From the NCBI GenBank assembly GCA_965237505.1, contig CBDEFR010000009.1, positions 1,922,001-1,986,000 of the forward strand: DNA of 64,000 nucleotides, in the 5' to 3' direction. Positions 17,948-26,102 of this stretch are shown here, piece by piece. Origin of the DNA: NVTR01 sp965237505. Its GTDB lineage: Bacteria; Pseudomonadota; Alphaproteobacteria; Rhodobacterales; Rhodobacteraceae. A model generated the notes under the pieces. That model was given only the letters and a program-made list of their open reading frames with translations, made no database searches and was not told where the DNA came from. Both the position numbers and the translations under genes were made by a program. Position 1 is the stretch's first letter. Each line of letters starts with the position of its first letter.

Positions 17948-20812
17948 ATGGCCGATCTGAAATTCATCGAGGTGCGCGGCGCGCGCGAACATAACCTCAA
18001 GAACATCGACGTGGATATTCCGCGCGATCAGTTGGTGGTGATCACCGGCGTATCCGGCTCTGGCAAGTCCTCCCTGGCTTTTGATACAATCTATGCCGAG
18101 GGTCAGCGCCGTTATGTGGAAAGCCTTTCGGCCTACGCGCGGCAGTTTTTGGACATGATGGAAAAGCCCGACGTGGATCATATCAGCGGTCTATCGCCAG
18201 CGATTTCTATCGAACAGCGCACCACATCCAAGAATCCCCGATCGACCGTGGGAACCGTGACCGAGATTTATGATTATTTGCGCCTGCTGTACGCCCGTGT
18301 CGGCACGCCCTATTCGCCTGCTACCGGCAAACCGATCAAGGCTCAGCAGGTTCAGGATATGGTCGACCGGGTGATGACCATGCCCGAAGGCACGCGCGCA
18401 TATCTGCTGGCCCCGATTGTGCGCGACCGCAAGGGTGAGTTTCGAAAAGAGTTTCTTGAACTGCGCAAACAGGGATTTCAGCGCATCAAGGTGGACGGCG
18501 AATTTTACGAACTCGAAGACCCGCCGACGCTCAACAAGAAGTTCCGCCATGACATTGACGTGGTGGTCGACCGCATTGTGGTGCGCAAAGGGCTTGAAAC
18601 CCGGCTTGCGGACAGCTTGCGCACGGCGCTTGATTTGGCCGACGGCATTGCGATTCTGGAAACCGTGCCCGATAACGGCGACGCTGAAGCTGAGCGAATC
18701 ACATTCTCGGAAAAATTCGCCTGCCCGGTGTCGGGCTTCACGATCCCGGAAATCGAACCGCGGCTGTTTTCTTTCAACGCACCATTTGGCGCCTGCCCAT
18801 CCTGTGACGGGTTGGGCGTGGAGTTGTTTTTTGATGAACGTCTCGTGGTTCCCGACCAAACCCTGAAAATCTATGACGGCGCGCTGGCGCCGTGGCGCAA
18901 GGGCAAGTCGCCCTATTTTCTGCAAACAATCGAGTCCATCGCCCGTCATTACAAGTTTGACCGGACTACCAAATGGATAGATTTACCGGAAGCGGTGCAG
19001 CAAATGTTCCTGTATGGTTCGGGCGAGGATGAAATTCAGTTTCGCTATGACGAAGGCGGGCGAGTCTATCAGGTGACCCGCTGTTTTGAGGGCGTGATCC
19101 CCAACATGGAACGCCGCTACCGCGAGACCGACAGCACCTGGATTCGTGAAGAATTCGAGCGTTATCAGAACAATAGGCCCTGCGGCGCGTGCGGTGGATA
19201 TCGATTGCGTCCAGAGGCGCTGGCGGTGAAAATTGCGCAGCTGCATGTCGGCCAATCGGTGCAGATGTCGATCAACGAGGCCTTTGACTGGTGCAAATCG
19301 GTACCGGACCACCTGAGTGCGCAAAACAACGAAATCGGCGCAGCAATCTTAAAGGAAATCCGCGCGCGCCTTGGGTTTTTGATTAACGTCGGATTGGAGT
19401 ATCTGACTTTGTCGCGCAATTCCGGAACGTTAAGCGGCGGTGAAAGCCAGCGTATCCGGCTGGCCAGCCAGATCGGATCGGGCCTGACGGGGGTGCTTTA
19501 CGTGCTTGATGAGCCCTCGATCGGGCTACATCAGCGTGACAACAACCGCTTGCTTGGCACTCTGAAAAACCTGCGCGATCAGGGCAACACAGTGATCGTG
19601 GTGGAACACGACGAAGAGGCGATCCGCGCGGCTGATTATGTTTTTGACATTGGCCCTGGTGCAGGTGTGCACGGCGGGTGTGTGGTGTCCAAGGGCCGGC
19701 CTGAAGAAATCGCGGCCGATACAAGTTCGATCACCGGGCAGTATCTTAGTGGTGCACGAAAGATTGCAGTGCCGTCGCGCAGGCGAAAGGGGAACAAACA
19801 AAAGGTCACCGTTTCAAAGGCTACCGGGAATAACTTAAAGAAAATGACAGCTGATTTTCCGTTGGCTAGTTTCGTTTGCGTTACCGGGGTTTCCGGCGGC
19901 GGCAAGTCAACGCTTACGATTGAGACGCTGTTCAAAACCGCGTCGATGCGGCTGAACGGTGCGCGCCAGAGCCCGGCGCCGTGTGAAACGATCACCGGGC
20001 TCGAGCACCTGGACAAAGTGATCGATATCGACCAGCGCCCGATCGGCCGCACCCCGCGGTCAAACCCGGCGACCTATACCGGTGCTTTCACGCCGATCCG
20101 CGACTGGTTCGCGGGTTTGCCGGAATCCAGAACCCGCGGCTATAAGCCGGGGCGGTTTTCGTTCAACGTCAAAGGTGGCCGATGCGAGGCCTGCAAGGGC
20201 GATGGCCTGATCAAGATCGAGATGCATTTCCTGCCCGATGTTTATGTCACCTGCGAAACCTGCCGCGGTCGGCGCTACAATCGCGAGACTTTGGAAATAA
20301 AGTTTAAAGGCAAGAGTATAGCCGACATTCTTGATATGAATGTCGAGGATGCGCAGATATTTTTCAAAGCCGTGCCCAGCATTCGCGAAAAGATGGGCGC
20401 ACTGGTGCGCGTGGGCTTGGGCTATATCAGGGTCGGGCAACAGGCCACGACGCTGTCGGGTGGTGAAGCGCAGCGGGTGAAACTTTCGAAAGAACTGGCG
20501 CGCCGTTCAACCGGCCGCACGCTCTATATTCTGGACGAACCGACCACCGGTCTGCACTTTGATGACGTGCGCAAGTTGTTGGAAGTGCTGCATGAACTAG
20601 TCGATCAGGGCAACACGGTGATTGTCATTGAGCACAATCTGGATGTCGTAAAAACCGCCGACTGGATTATCGACATTGGCCCGGAAGGCGGTGACGGCGG
20701 TGGCGAGATCACCGCAACCGGGACCCCTGAACAGGTGGCCGAAGCCGCTAACAGCCACACTGGGCGTTATCTTAAGAATATGCTGGCGTCGCGCCGGGTT
20801 GCGGCGGAATAA
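17948..20812 (+). CDS. uvrA: UvrABC system protein A
   Basis: 954 residues. DNA-damage-recognition ATPase of nucleotide excision repair; it works as a dimer with UvrB. Two ABC modules are visible: Walker A GVSGSGKSSLAFDT near residue 32 and GVSGGGKSTL near 648, signatures LSGGESQRIRLASQ near 498 and LSGGEAQRVKLSKE near 837, and Walker B LYVLDEPSIGLH and LYILDEPTTGLH. Zinc-binding cysteines occur as CPVSGF with CPSC, and CEACKGDG with CETC. The reading frame is intact over 2.9 kb, a useful quality control for this assembly. An SOS box was not identified. Confidence 0.96.
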   Translation: MADLKFIEVRGAREHNLKNIDVDIPRDQLVVITGVSGSGKSSLAFDTIYAEGQRRYVESLSAYARQFLDMMEKPDVDHISGLSPAISIEQRTTSKNPRSTVGTVTEIYDYLRLLYARVGTPYSPATGKPIKAQQVQDMVDRVMTMPEGTRAYLLAPIVRDRKGEFRKEFLELRKQGFQRIKVDGEFYELEDPPTLNKKFRHDIDVVVDRIVVRKGLETRLADSLRTALDLADGIAILETVPDNGDAEAERITFSEKFACPVSGFTIPEIEPRLFSFNAPFGACPSCDGLGVELFFDERLVVPDQTLKIYDGALAPWRKGKSPYFLQTIESIARHYKFDRTTKWIDLPEAVQQMFLYGSGEDEIQFRYDEGGRVYQVTRCFEGVIPNMERRYRETDSTWIREEFERYQNNRPCGACGGYRLRPEALAVKIAQLHVGQSVQMSINEAFDWCKSVPDHLSAQNNEIGAAILKEIRARLGFLINVGLEYLTLSRNSGTLSGGESQRIRLASQIGSGLTGVLYVLDEPSIGLHQRDNNRLLGTLKNLRDQGNTVIVVEHDEEAIRAADYVFDIGPGAGVHGGCVVSKGRPEEIAADTSSITGQYLSGARKIAVPSRRRKGNKQKVTVSKATGNNLKKMTADFPLASFVCVTGVSGGGKSTLTIETLFKTASMRLNGARQSPAPCETITGLEHLDKVIDIDQRPIGRTPRSNPATYTGAFTPIRDWFAGLPESRTRGYKPGRFSFNVKGGRCEACKGDGLIKIEMHFLPDVYVTCETCRGRRYNRETLEIKFKGKSIADILDMNVEDAQIFFKAVPSIREKMGALVRVGLGYIRVGQQATTLSGGEAQRVKLSKELARRSTGRTLYILDEPTTGLHFDDVRKLLEVLHELVDQGNTVIVIEHNLDVVKTADWIIDIGPEGGDGGGEITATGTPEQVAEAANSHTGRYLKNMLASRRVAAE

Positions 20813-20959
20813 GCTAGTTCAGAACCCGACCGATTGCATCAAAAAGATTTATTATTTCAAATGTTTCCTTGTTAACCTTAATGAAATTATCGCCGATCTG
20901 AACATATGCTTCGCCTCTGCGCAGCGATGGCAGGCCGAAACCGAACGGATTTACTACAT

Positions 20960-22169
20960 GAGACCTCAGCATAAGGCCTCTTTTCCAGCTCGATATTACG
21001 AGTTCGGGATGGATTTCCAGTAAAATCGGATATTTGCGACTTTGAGGGTTGGATATGGTCAATTTGACGTAGTTTTATGTCCCATTTCCAGGTTTTGGCC
21101 GCACTTATCCAGCGCAACTCTGGTCGGGCAATCCGTAGAGTGTCAAGAATTTGGCCCCTTTGCGAACGTTATGAGCGATGGCTGCAATACCGTAGGCAGT
21201 CATATTCCTGGCCAACCCCATAAATCGTGTTCGGGCTAAGCCATAACGGCTTTTGTAAGTGGCAAAGGGCCGCTCGCCACCAGCACGAATAACAGCAATC
21301 TCATCATTGCGATTACGGTCATCATCCGACAGAGGTTTGTTACGGTAACCTTTGCGTTGCACCTGATCTGCAATGCCAAAACGTTTCAGTTTGTCACGCG
21401 TCTCCCGGGAACTGTAAGCCGCATCCGCGTAAAGGGCACTCTCATCGCCCAATAAAAGCGTATCGCGTTCGACGCTGTCATGCACATTACCCGCAGTGAC
21501 TGTCTGGCGTTGAATGAAGCCGTCCTCATCCACACCCGTATGAACCGAGTATCCATAGGTGGATTTTAGATTACCACGGCTGTCTTTCCTGACATGCCAG
21601 CCCGCGTCCTTATCGCGCTTTGGCTGACCATCTTTACCTTTGCTCGAGCCAGATTGTGCAGCCTCAACGGGGGTGGCATCAATGATGTTGATACGCCCTT
21701 CCGTCAGAATAATGTTCTTGGCCTCAAGCTGGCGGTTGATCTCCCCCAAGAGACGCTCCCACAGATCATGTTCAACCAGTTGATTGCGGAACCGCCCCAG
21801 CGTTGACGCCTCCGGGACATCGCCGCCCAGTTCAAGGTGGCAAAATTTACGAAACAGCAGATCACGATAAAGGCATTGCGACAGCTCAACATCCGATAAT
21901 CGATACCACACCCCCAACAGCAAACCGCGAAACAAGGTCAAAAGTGGATAGCTTGGACGGCCTGTTTTTGAGGCATAAATCGACGACAAAATTGGTTCGA
22001 CCTTCGACCAATCCAGAACCGCTTCTGTGGCGTCAAGTGCATGAAGGGCGGGATGATCAAGCTCAGTGCTGGAAACGAAAAGTTCGGGTTGGGTGATGAA
22101 TGGTTTTTGCATAACCGAACCTAACAAATATTCTTGCCTTTGGGAATCCTCAAGTTATGCTGAGGTCTC
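20960..22169 (-). mobile_element. IS5-type insertion sequence, complete, 1210 bp
   Basis: It is bounded by GAGACCTCAGCATA (20960-20973) and TATGCTGAGGTCTC (22156-22169), perfect 14-base terminal inverted repeats. It is flanked by the direct repeat TACAT (20955-20959 and 22170-22174), the footprint of insertion into the small secreted protein gene. A truncated sister copy lies at 8653-9657. Confidence 0.9.
21105..22112 (-). CDS. IS5-type DDE transposase
   Basis: 335 residues from the ATG at 22112 (MQKPFITQPELF); a TTG five codons upstream is an alternative. It has the N-terminal DUF772-like domain (RPSYPLLTLFRGLLLGVWYR), then catalytic Asp in NIIDATPVEAAQSG, Asp in LYADAAYSSRETRD, and Glu in AGGERPFATYKSRYG. 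Uninterrupted, with intact element ends and a target duplication, so it may be active. Confidence 0.9.
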   Translation of the reverse strand: MQKPFITQPELFVSSTELDHPALHALDATEAVLDWSKVEPILSSIYASKTGRPSYPLLTLFRGLLLGVWYRLSDVELSQCLYRDLLFRKFCHLELGGDVPEASTLGRFRNQLVEHDLWERLLGEINRQLEAKNIILTEGRINIIDATPVEAAQSGSSKGKDGQPKRDKDAGWHVRKDSRGNLKSTYGYSVHTGVDEDGFIQRQTVTAGNVHDSVERDTLLLGDESALYADAAYSSRETRDKLKRFGIADQVQRKGYRNKPLSDDDRNRNDEIAVIRAGGERPFATYKSRYGLARTRFMGLARNMTAYGIAAIAHNVRKGAKFLTLYGLPDQSCAG

Positions 22170-22425
22170 TACATAGATATAATCGCCCTTCGGCAGGAAA
22201 CCGCCGCGGTGGTAACCGGCAAGCCCAGGCGGCACGCAGGGCGGGTTCTTTTTCGCCAGACCCGGCGGGCAGTGGCGTTGAATGGATTGGGTTTGAAACC
22301 CTTGGCATTTGCGAGTGGCGCGACCATGGCGGCGGCAAGAATCAGCGGAAGAAGTTTCATTGTGGATCAGTCCATTGTGGTTAAGTTTAAGGTTTTCAGT
22401 ACGTAAGTCGGCATCGTTCATCAGA

Positions 22426-23205
22426 TCATGCGTCCAGTTCCACCCAAACGGGCACGTGATCGGATGGCCTTTCATAGCCGCGAATCTGGGCATCAATTTG
22501 GCAATCTGTTAATAAGTCTGCACATTGCGGGGTCAACAGGAAATGGTCAATTCGGATGCCGTCGTTGCGTTGCCAGGCACCGGACTGAAAATCCCAAAAG
22601 CTGTAATGCTCACCACCTTGGGTGCGGGCGCGGAAGGCTTCGGTGAATCCAAGGTTCAGAATCCGTCGAAAGGCGGCGCGGCTTGCGGGCAGGGCAAGCG
22701 CGTCCTTTTGCCAGGCTTCGGGGCGCGCGGCGTCGATATCCTGAGGGATTATATTGTAATCCCCAGCCATTAGCGCCGGTTCCTCATCGCTTAACAAATC
22801 CTTAGCGCGCGCAAATAACCGTTCCATCCAGGCCAGTTTATAGTCGTATTTCGGCCCCGGAACCGGGTTACCGTTTGGCAGATACAGGCCGCAGACGCGC
22901 ACCGGTTTTTCGCCGATCACCGTTGCTTCGATCCAGCGGGCCTGTTCGTCGCTGTCGTCACCGGGCAGGCCCCGAACCACATTTTCCAGCGGAGTTTTCG
23001 ACAGGATCGCCACGCCGTTGAACGACTTTTGTCCATGAGTTTCAAGGTTGTAGCCGCGATCTTCAAACATGGCGCGCGGAAAGTTCTCGTCGATCGACTT
23101 GATCTCTTGCAACAGCACGACGTCTGGTTTGGCCTCGTCTAACCAGGCCGGAAGCGCCTGGGCGCGGGCTTTGATGCCGTTTATGTTGAAAGTGGCGACT
23201 TTCAT
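22426..23205 (-). CDS. xthA: Exodeoxyribonuclease III
   Basis: 259 residues. AP endonuclease and 3'-5' exonuclease of base-excision repair. Metal and catalytic motifs of the EEP fold are present: FNINGIKAR at the start, LLQEIKSIDENFP with the metal-binding Glu, CGLYLPNGNP, AGDYNIIPQDIDA with the catalytic Asp/Asn, and RIDHFLLT and PSDHVPVWV with the terminal His. Complete. Its promoter region probably includes the repeated ACTTTAAAG palindromes at 23222-23278, shared with the divergent DUF2807 gene. Confidence 0.94.
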   Translation of the reverse strand: MKVATFNINGIKARAQALPAWLDEAKPDVVLLQEIKSIDENFPRAMFEDRGYNLETHGQKSFNGVAILSKTPLENVVRGLPGDDSDEQARWIEATVIGEKPVRVCGLYLPNGNPVPGPKYDYKLAWMERLFARAKDLLSDEEPALMAGDYNIIPQDIDAARPEAWQKDALALPASRAAFRRILNLGFTEAFRARTQGGEHYSFWDFQSGAWQRNDGIRIDHFLLTPQCADLLTDCQIDAQIRGYERPSDHVPVWVELDA

Positions 23206-23221
23206 GGGGTTCCAGGGTGCG

Positions 23222-23278
23222 AACTTTAAAGACTTTAAAGTTTTTTAGCCCCCTACTTGCAAGTCTTTAAAGTTTTTG
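23222..23278. promoter_or_regulatory. Cluster of CTTTAAAG palindromes between divergent genes
   Basis: Three copies of the 8-base palindrome CTTTAAAG lie in 57 bases: two adjacent (in AACTTTAAAGACTTTAAAGT at 23222-23241) and one at 23265-23272. The second and third lie in the direct repeat CTTTAAAGTTTTT. They sit between the xthA start (23205) and the DUF2807 start (23386), a plausible operator array. I do not recognise the regulator. Confidence 0.4.
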
Positions 23279-23385
23279 CGAGCCCGATTTGCAATTTTTC
23301 GCGGTAAGCACCTTGTATGTTAATCGCATTTACATATCTGTGGCTGACAGGCCAAAGAGCCTGCTATTTTGATAAGGGTGGAAAA

Positions 23386-24158
23386 ATGAAAATCTCGCAA
23401 GTGACGACCGCAGCATATCTGGCCGGCGCGACGACCTTGGCGGTGTCGCTGCCGGCGTTTGCTGAGCAGCGCAGCTACGATCTTAGCGGTTTTAATGGCG
23501 TCGCGATCTCGTCGGGCCTATCCGCCGAGGTCGAGATTGGTCCTCAGTTTACGGTAACGGCCGAGGCCAGCAGCCGGCGAACCCTGAACCGGCTGGATAT
23601 CCGGGTGCGGGGCGACACGCTGATAGTGGAGCGTGACAGCAGCTGGCTGGATTTTTCACTGTTTTCGGCGCGCCGTGACGCAACGATCAGAATCACCTTG
23701 CCGGACTTGAAATTAATCCGCGCAGTGCGGGATCGGACGTTTATGTGTTCGGGACATATGGCGACAGCCTGCGTGCCGAAGTCAGCAGCGGCGCTGATCT
23801 GGACCTTGACAATGTAAGCGGCAAAAACCTGCGCTTTGAGGCGTCATCCGGGTCTGACCTGCGCGCCGAAGGTGAGTGTGAGTCGCTGCACGCAACAGCG
23901 TCATCCGGGTCTGACCTGCGCGCCGAAGGTGAGTGTGAGTCGCTGCACGCAACAGCGTCAAGCGGGTCCAACATTCGGGTCGACGCACTGGTGTGCACAG
24001 AGATTGAGGCGCGCGCATCCAGCGGCAGCGACATCAGTGCGCACGCCACCGAAGCGGCGACCGCGCGGGCATCAAGCGGTGGCGATGTGCGGATATCGGG
24101 CGACCCAAGTATCGTTGAGAAATCTGAAAGCAGCGGTGGCGACGTGCATTTGAATTGA
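23386..24158 (+). pseudogene. DUF2807 (head GIN domain) exported protein, frameshifted
   Basis: The gene starts at the ATG at 23386 with a signal peptide (ISQVTTAAYLAGATTLAVSL then PAFAEQ) and continues with the DUF2807 opening RSYDLSGFNGVAISSGLSAE. The frame is lost near 23726 (after ITLPDLKLIRAV). It resumes one frame over as GSDVYVFGTYGDSLRAEVSS and runs to 24158 with repeated ASSGSD-type strands. One missing base, turning Val-Ser-Gly-Ser into Val-Arg-Asp, explains it. DUF2807 domains form right-handed beta-helices exported to the periplasm or surface; the role is unknown. The second half holds a perfect 57-base tandem duplication. Confidence 0.75.
23841..23954 (+). repeat. Two perfect tandem copies of a 57-base unit
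   Basis: 23841-23897 and 23898-23954 are identical in sequence. Each encodes ASSGSDLRAEGECESLHAT (19 residues, one beta-helix coil or slightly more). The duplication preserves frame. The third, diverged unit begins at 23955 (GCGTCAAGCGGGTCC). Confidence 0.92.
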
Positions 24159-24250
24159 TCAGCAGACCAGCGTACAAAAGTTTTCCACGCAAGCGCATTT
24201 ATTTGGCCAATTCCGGCGATCGCAATGCACTGATATTTTGCGTCGGCAAT

Positions 24251-25084
24251 ATGGACAGATTGATGCGCTGTACGACGGAAGAATTGGCACAGATCGAGCG
24301 GTTCGAGTCAGTCTATGCGCGATCCCAGGATCCAACGATGCTGGCGATCGAAACACAGGTTTGCGGCTGTAATTTTGGCGGCAATGGCTGGACCACTAAG
24401 ACCCAAGCCGACGACCTGATAAAGCATTTGCAACTTCGATCTGGGCAGCGGCTGTTGGACCTTGGGGCGGGGTCTGGCTGGCCGACGCTGTATTTCGTCA
24501 TAAACACCGGTTGCGACGCGGTCCTTGTTGATTTGCCCAAGGCCGGTTTGCGCATTGCAGAAGAACGCGCCGACAAAGAAGGCATTTCTTCAAAAATCAA
24601 GACAGTAGCAGCGGATGCGTCGGAATTGCCATTTGATGCTGGGACATTCGATGCGATCAGTCACACCGACTTGTTGTGTTGCTTGGAGCGAAAGCGCGCC
24701 GTTTTGGCCTGCTGTCGCAAAGTTATTCGGCCCGCTGGCCGTATGGCATTTGTGGCCATCTCAGTCGCGCAGGGGCTTTCACAAAGCCAGCAGCGGCGCG
24801 CGATATTCAACGGGCCGACATTCGTTGAAAGTGACCAGGATTACCCCACGATGCTGGATGAGACTGGGTGGTTAATTTCAAAATATTTCGATATTTCCAA
24901 AAGTTATGCGAATCTGTTGAGTGCTCAAATACGGGCCGAAACAGACCACGAAGAAGGCTTGGCCGGCCTTGTCGGTCGCGCTGATTACGAGCAGCGTATC
25001 GCGGGTTGGCGCGGTGAATTCGAAGCCGTGCGCGACGGCTTATTGTTGCGCGAACTTTTCGTCGCCGAGCCGAGCGCAGGGTGA
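24251..25084 (+). CDS. Class I SAM-dependent methyltransferase
   Basis: 277 residues from the ATG at 24251. The frame is open back to 24155, but MDRLMRCTTEELAQIERFES looks like the natural start. Rossmann-fold motifs are RLLDLGAGSGWPTLYFV (motif I), AVLVDLPKAGL with the acidic ribose-binding residue, and LPFDAGTFDAISHTDLLCCL (motif IV region), followed by RPAGRMAFVAISV. Two adjacent cysteines in LLCCLERKRAVLACCRK are noticeable. The substrate is unknown. The position between a DUF2807 gene and an arsenic-type locus gives no firm clue. Confidence 0.75.
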   Translation: MDRLMRCTTEELAQIERFESVYARSQDPTMLAIETQVCGCNFGGNGWTTKTQADDLIKHLQLRSGQRLLDLGAGSGWPTLYFVINTGCDAVLVDLPKAGLRIAEERADKEGISSKIKTVAADASELPFDAGTFDAISHTDLLCCLERKRAVLACCRKVIRPAGRMAFVAISVAQGLSQSQQRRAIFNGPTFVESDQDYPTMLDETGWLISKYFDISKSYANLLSAQIRAETDHEEGLAGLVGRADYEQRIAGWRGEFEAVRDGLLLRELFVAEPSAG

Positions 25085-25191
25085 GTGCGCTCAGTCGTTT
25101 GCGACGAGTTGCCAAGGCTCGGCCTGTTGTTGATTTTTCGGAAATTTTGCGATGGTCTGCGGGCTGAATTCAGCCCGCTGCACTTAAAGAT

Positions 25192-25683
25192 CTAACAGCA
25201 ACCGGCGGTCTGCGTCATGGGTTCGCCGCAGCAAGCCTGCATACTGACACCGGCCTTTCGGTCTTCCGCCGGTTTGCACTTGGCGCCAACTTCGTGAAGC
25301 AAAATCACCACGCGGTTCGGCTCTGCCATGACCGCGCCGATCGTATATCGCCGCAAACCGTCATTGCCCGGTGCATACTCCACATATACTGGCGCATCAG
25401 CCAGGCCCGGCAGCTTTTTGGCAGAATGGTTTGCGATGCTTTTGAATTTTTGCAGGCTCATGTGCCGGCCACTCTGGCCATCCAGAAGTTGCAGATGTGT
25501 TTCGGTCCAGTCGTCCATCCGGCCACCGCAATCGATGCTCTGAATCGCCGCCAGCTTGAGTTCGGTGACGTGGAAACCGCCGCCGATCTCGCCTTGGCTG
25601 GTCTTGAATACGGTGTCGCCATTGGGGTTTGCCATTTCAAGCTCAGAAAGGATCTCGTTTAGAGTTGTCGTTGTAAGTGCCAT
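25192..25683 (-). CDS. DUF6428 family protein (arsenic-locus associated)
   Basis: A 163-residue soluble protein (LNEILSELEMANPNGDTVFK at the start, GFHVTELKLAAIQSIDCGGR near residue 37). Its C-terminus is cysteine-rich (MQACCGEPMTQTAGCC). The DUF6428 family is commonly found beside ArsR-type regulators in arsenic operons; its biochemical function is not established. The vicinal cysteines may bind arsenite or another thiophilic metal, which is an inference. Divergent from arsR, with a likely operator between them. Confidence 0.72.
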   Translation of the reverse strand: MALTTTTLNEILSELEMANPNGDTVFKTSQGEIGGGFHVTELKLAAIQSIDCGGRMDDWTETHLQLLDGQSGRHMSLQKFKSIANHSAKKLPGLADAPVYVEYAPGNDGLRRYTIGAVMAEPNRVVILLHEVGAKCKPAEDRKAGVSMQACCGEPMTQTAGCC

Positions 25684-25703
25684 GTCGTAAGGTCTCCTTA
25701 TAC

Positions 25704-25727
25704 TTCAATGTCTCAAGAGTTATTGAA
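25704..25727. promoter_or_regulatory. Candidate ArsR operator
   Basis: TTCAAT at 25704-25709 and ATTGAA at 25722-25727 form an inverted repeat with a 12-base centre, the typical shape of ArsR/SmtB operators. It sits in the 46-base gap between the divergent DUF6428 and arsR starts. Binding would repress both until metal is present. Confidence 0.6.
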
Positions 25728-25729
25728 AT

Positions 25730-26056
25730 ATGAATGAAAGTCAAGTCATCAGGGCCCTGGCCGCACTTTCGCAGGAAACCCGGCTGCGGATACTAAGATA
25801 CCTTGTAACCAAGGGAGCGACCGGCGCGTCAGCGGGCGAGATCGGGCAAGCTGTCGACGCGTCTTCATCACGCAGTTCATTTCACCTGTCAGCGCTGTCC
25901 AGAGCCGGATTGATTGTGTCGACGCGCCGGTCGCGCAGCATCATCTACCGGGTCGATTTCGGCGCGGTTGGCGCGATGATCGGTTATCTGGTCAGGGACT
26001 GCTGCAAAAGCCACGCAGATGTGATCGCCTGCTGCACCGATGTGGATTGCTGCTGA
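25730..26056 (+). CDS. arsR: ArsR-family transcriptional regulator
   Basis: A 108-residue winged-helix repressor. The N-terminal helix (VIRALAALSQETRLRILRYL), recognition helix region (SSSRSSFHLSALSRAGLIVS) and wing (TRRSRSIIYRVDFGAVGAMI) are clear. The metal site is not the usual helix-3 CxC. Instead cysteine pairs lie at the C-terminus (RDCCKSHADVIACCTDVDCC), a pattern seen in C-terminal arsenite-sensing ArsR proteins. It controls the divergent DUF6428 gene by inference. No arsenite pump or arsenate reductase follows; an IS4-type element begins 46 bases after the stop. Confidence 0.88.
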   Translation: MNESQVIRALAALSQETRLRILRYLVTKGATGASAGEIGQAVDASSSRSSFHLSALSRAGLIVSTRRSRSIIYRVDFGAVGAMIGYLVRDCCKSHADVIACCTDVDCC

Positions 26057-26102
26057 TTAATTGAGGCGCTTGCGCGCCGCGGGAAATTGATTGCGCCGAA
26101 GG

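Larger units (their letters stand above)
20814..22360 (-). pseudogene. Small secreted protein gene split by an IS5-type element and frameshifted
   Basis: The 5' part (22360 down to 22170) encodes a signal peptide (MKLLPLILAAAMVAPLANA) and, in a shifted frame, CPPGLAKKNPPCVPPGLAGY followed by LPKGDYIYV. The 3' part (20959 down to 20814) encodes VNPFGFGLPSLRRGEAYVQI and a C-terminus ending INLFDAIGRVLN. Removing the IS and one TACAT copy joins them in frame (GDYIYVVNPFGFG). One further base is missing near 22273, where GCC-AC-TGC should read Ala-Asp-Cys. From memory, small exported proteins with this CPPGLAKK pattern are common in Rhodobacteraceae; the function is unknown. Two independent lesions make it a pseudogene. 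Confidence 0.75.

Noticed and set aside
23841..23954. CRISPR-like repeat array
   Set aside because: Only two directly abutting identical 57-base units without spacers, inside a coding region; a tandem duplication.
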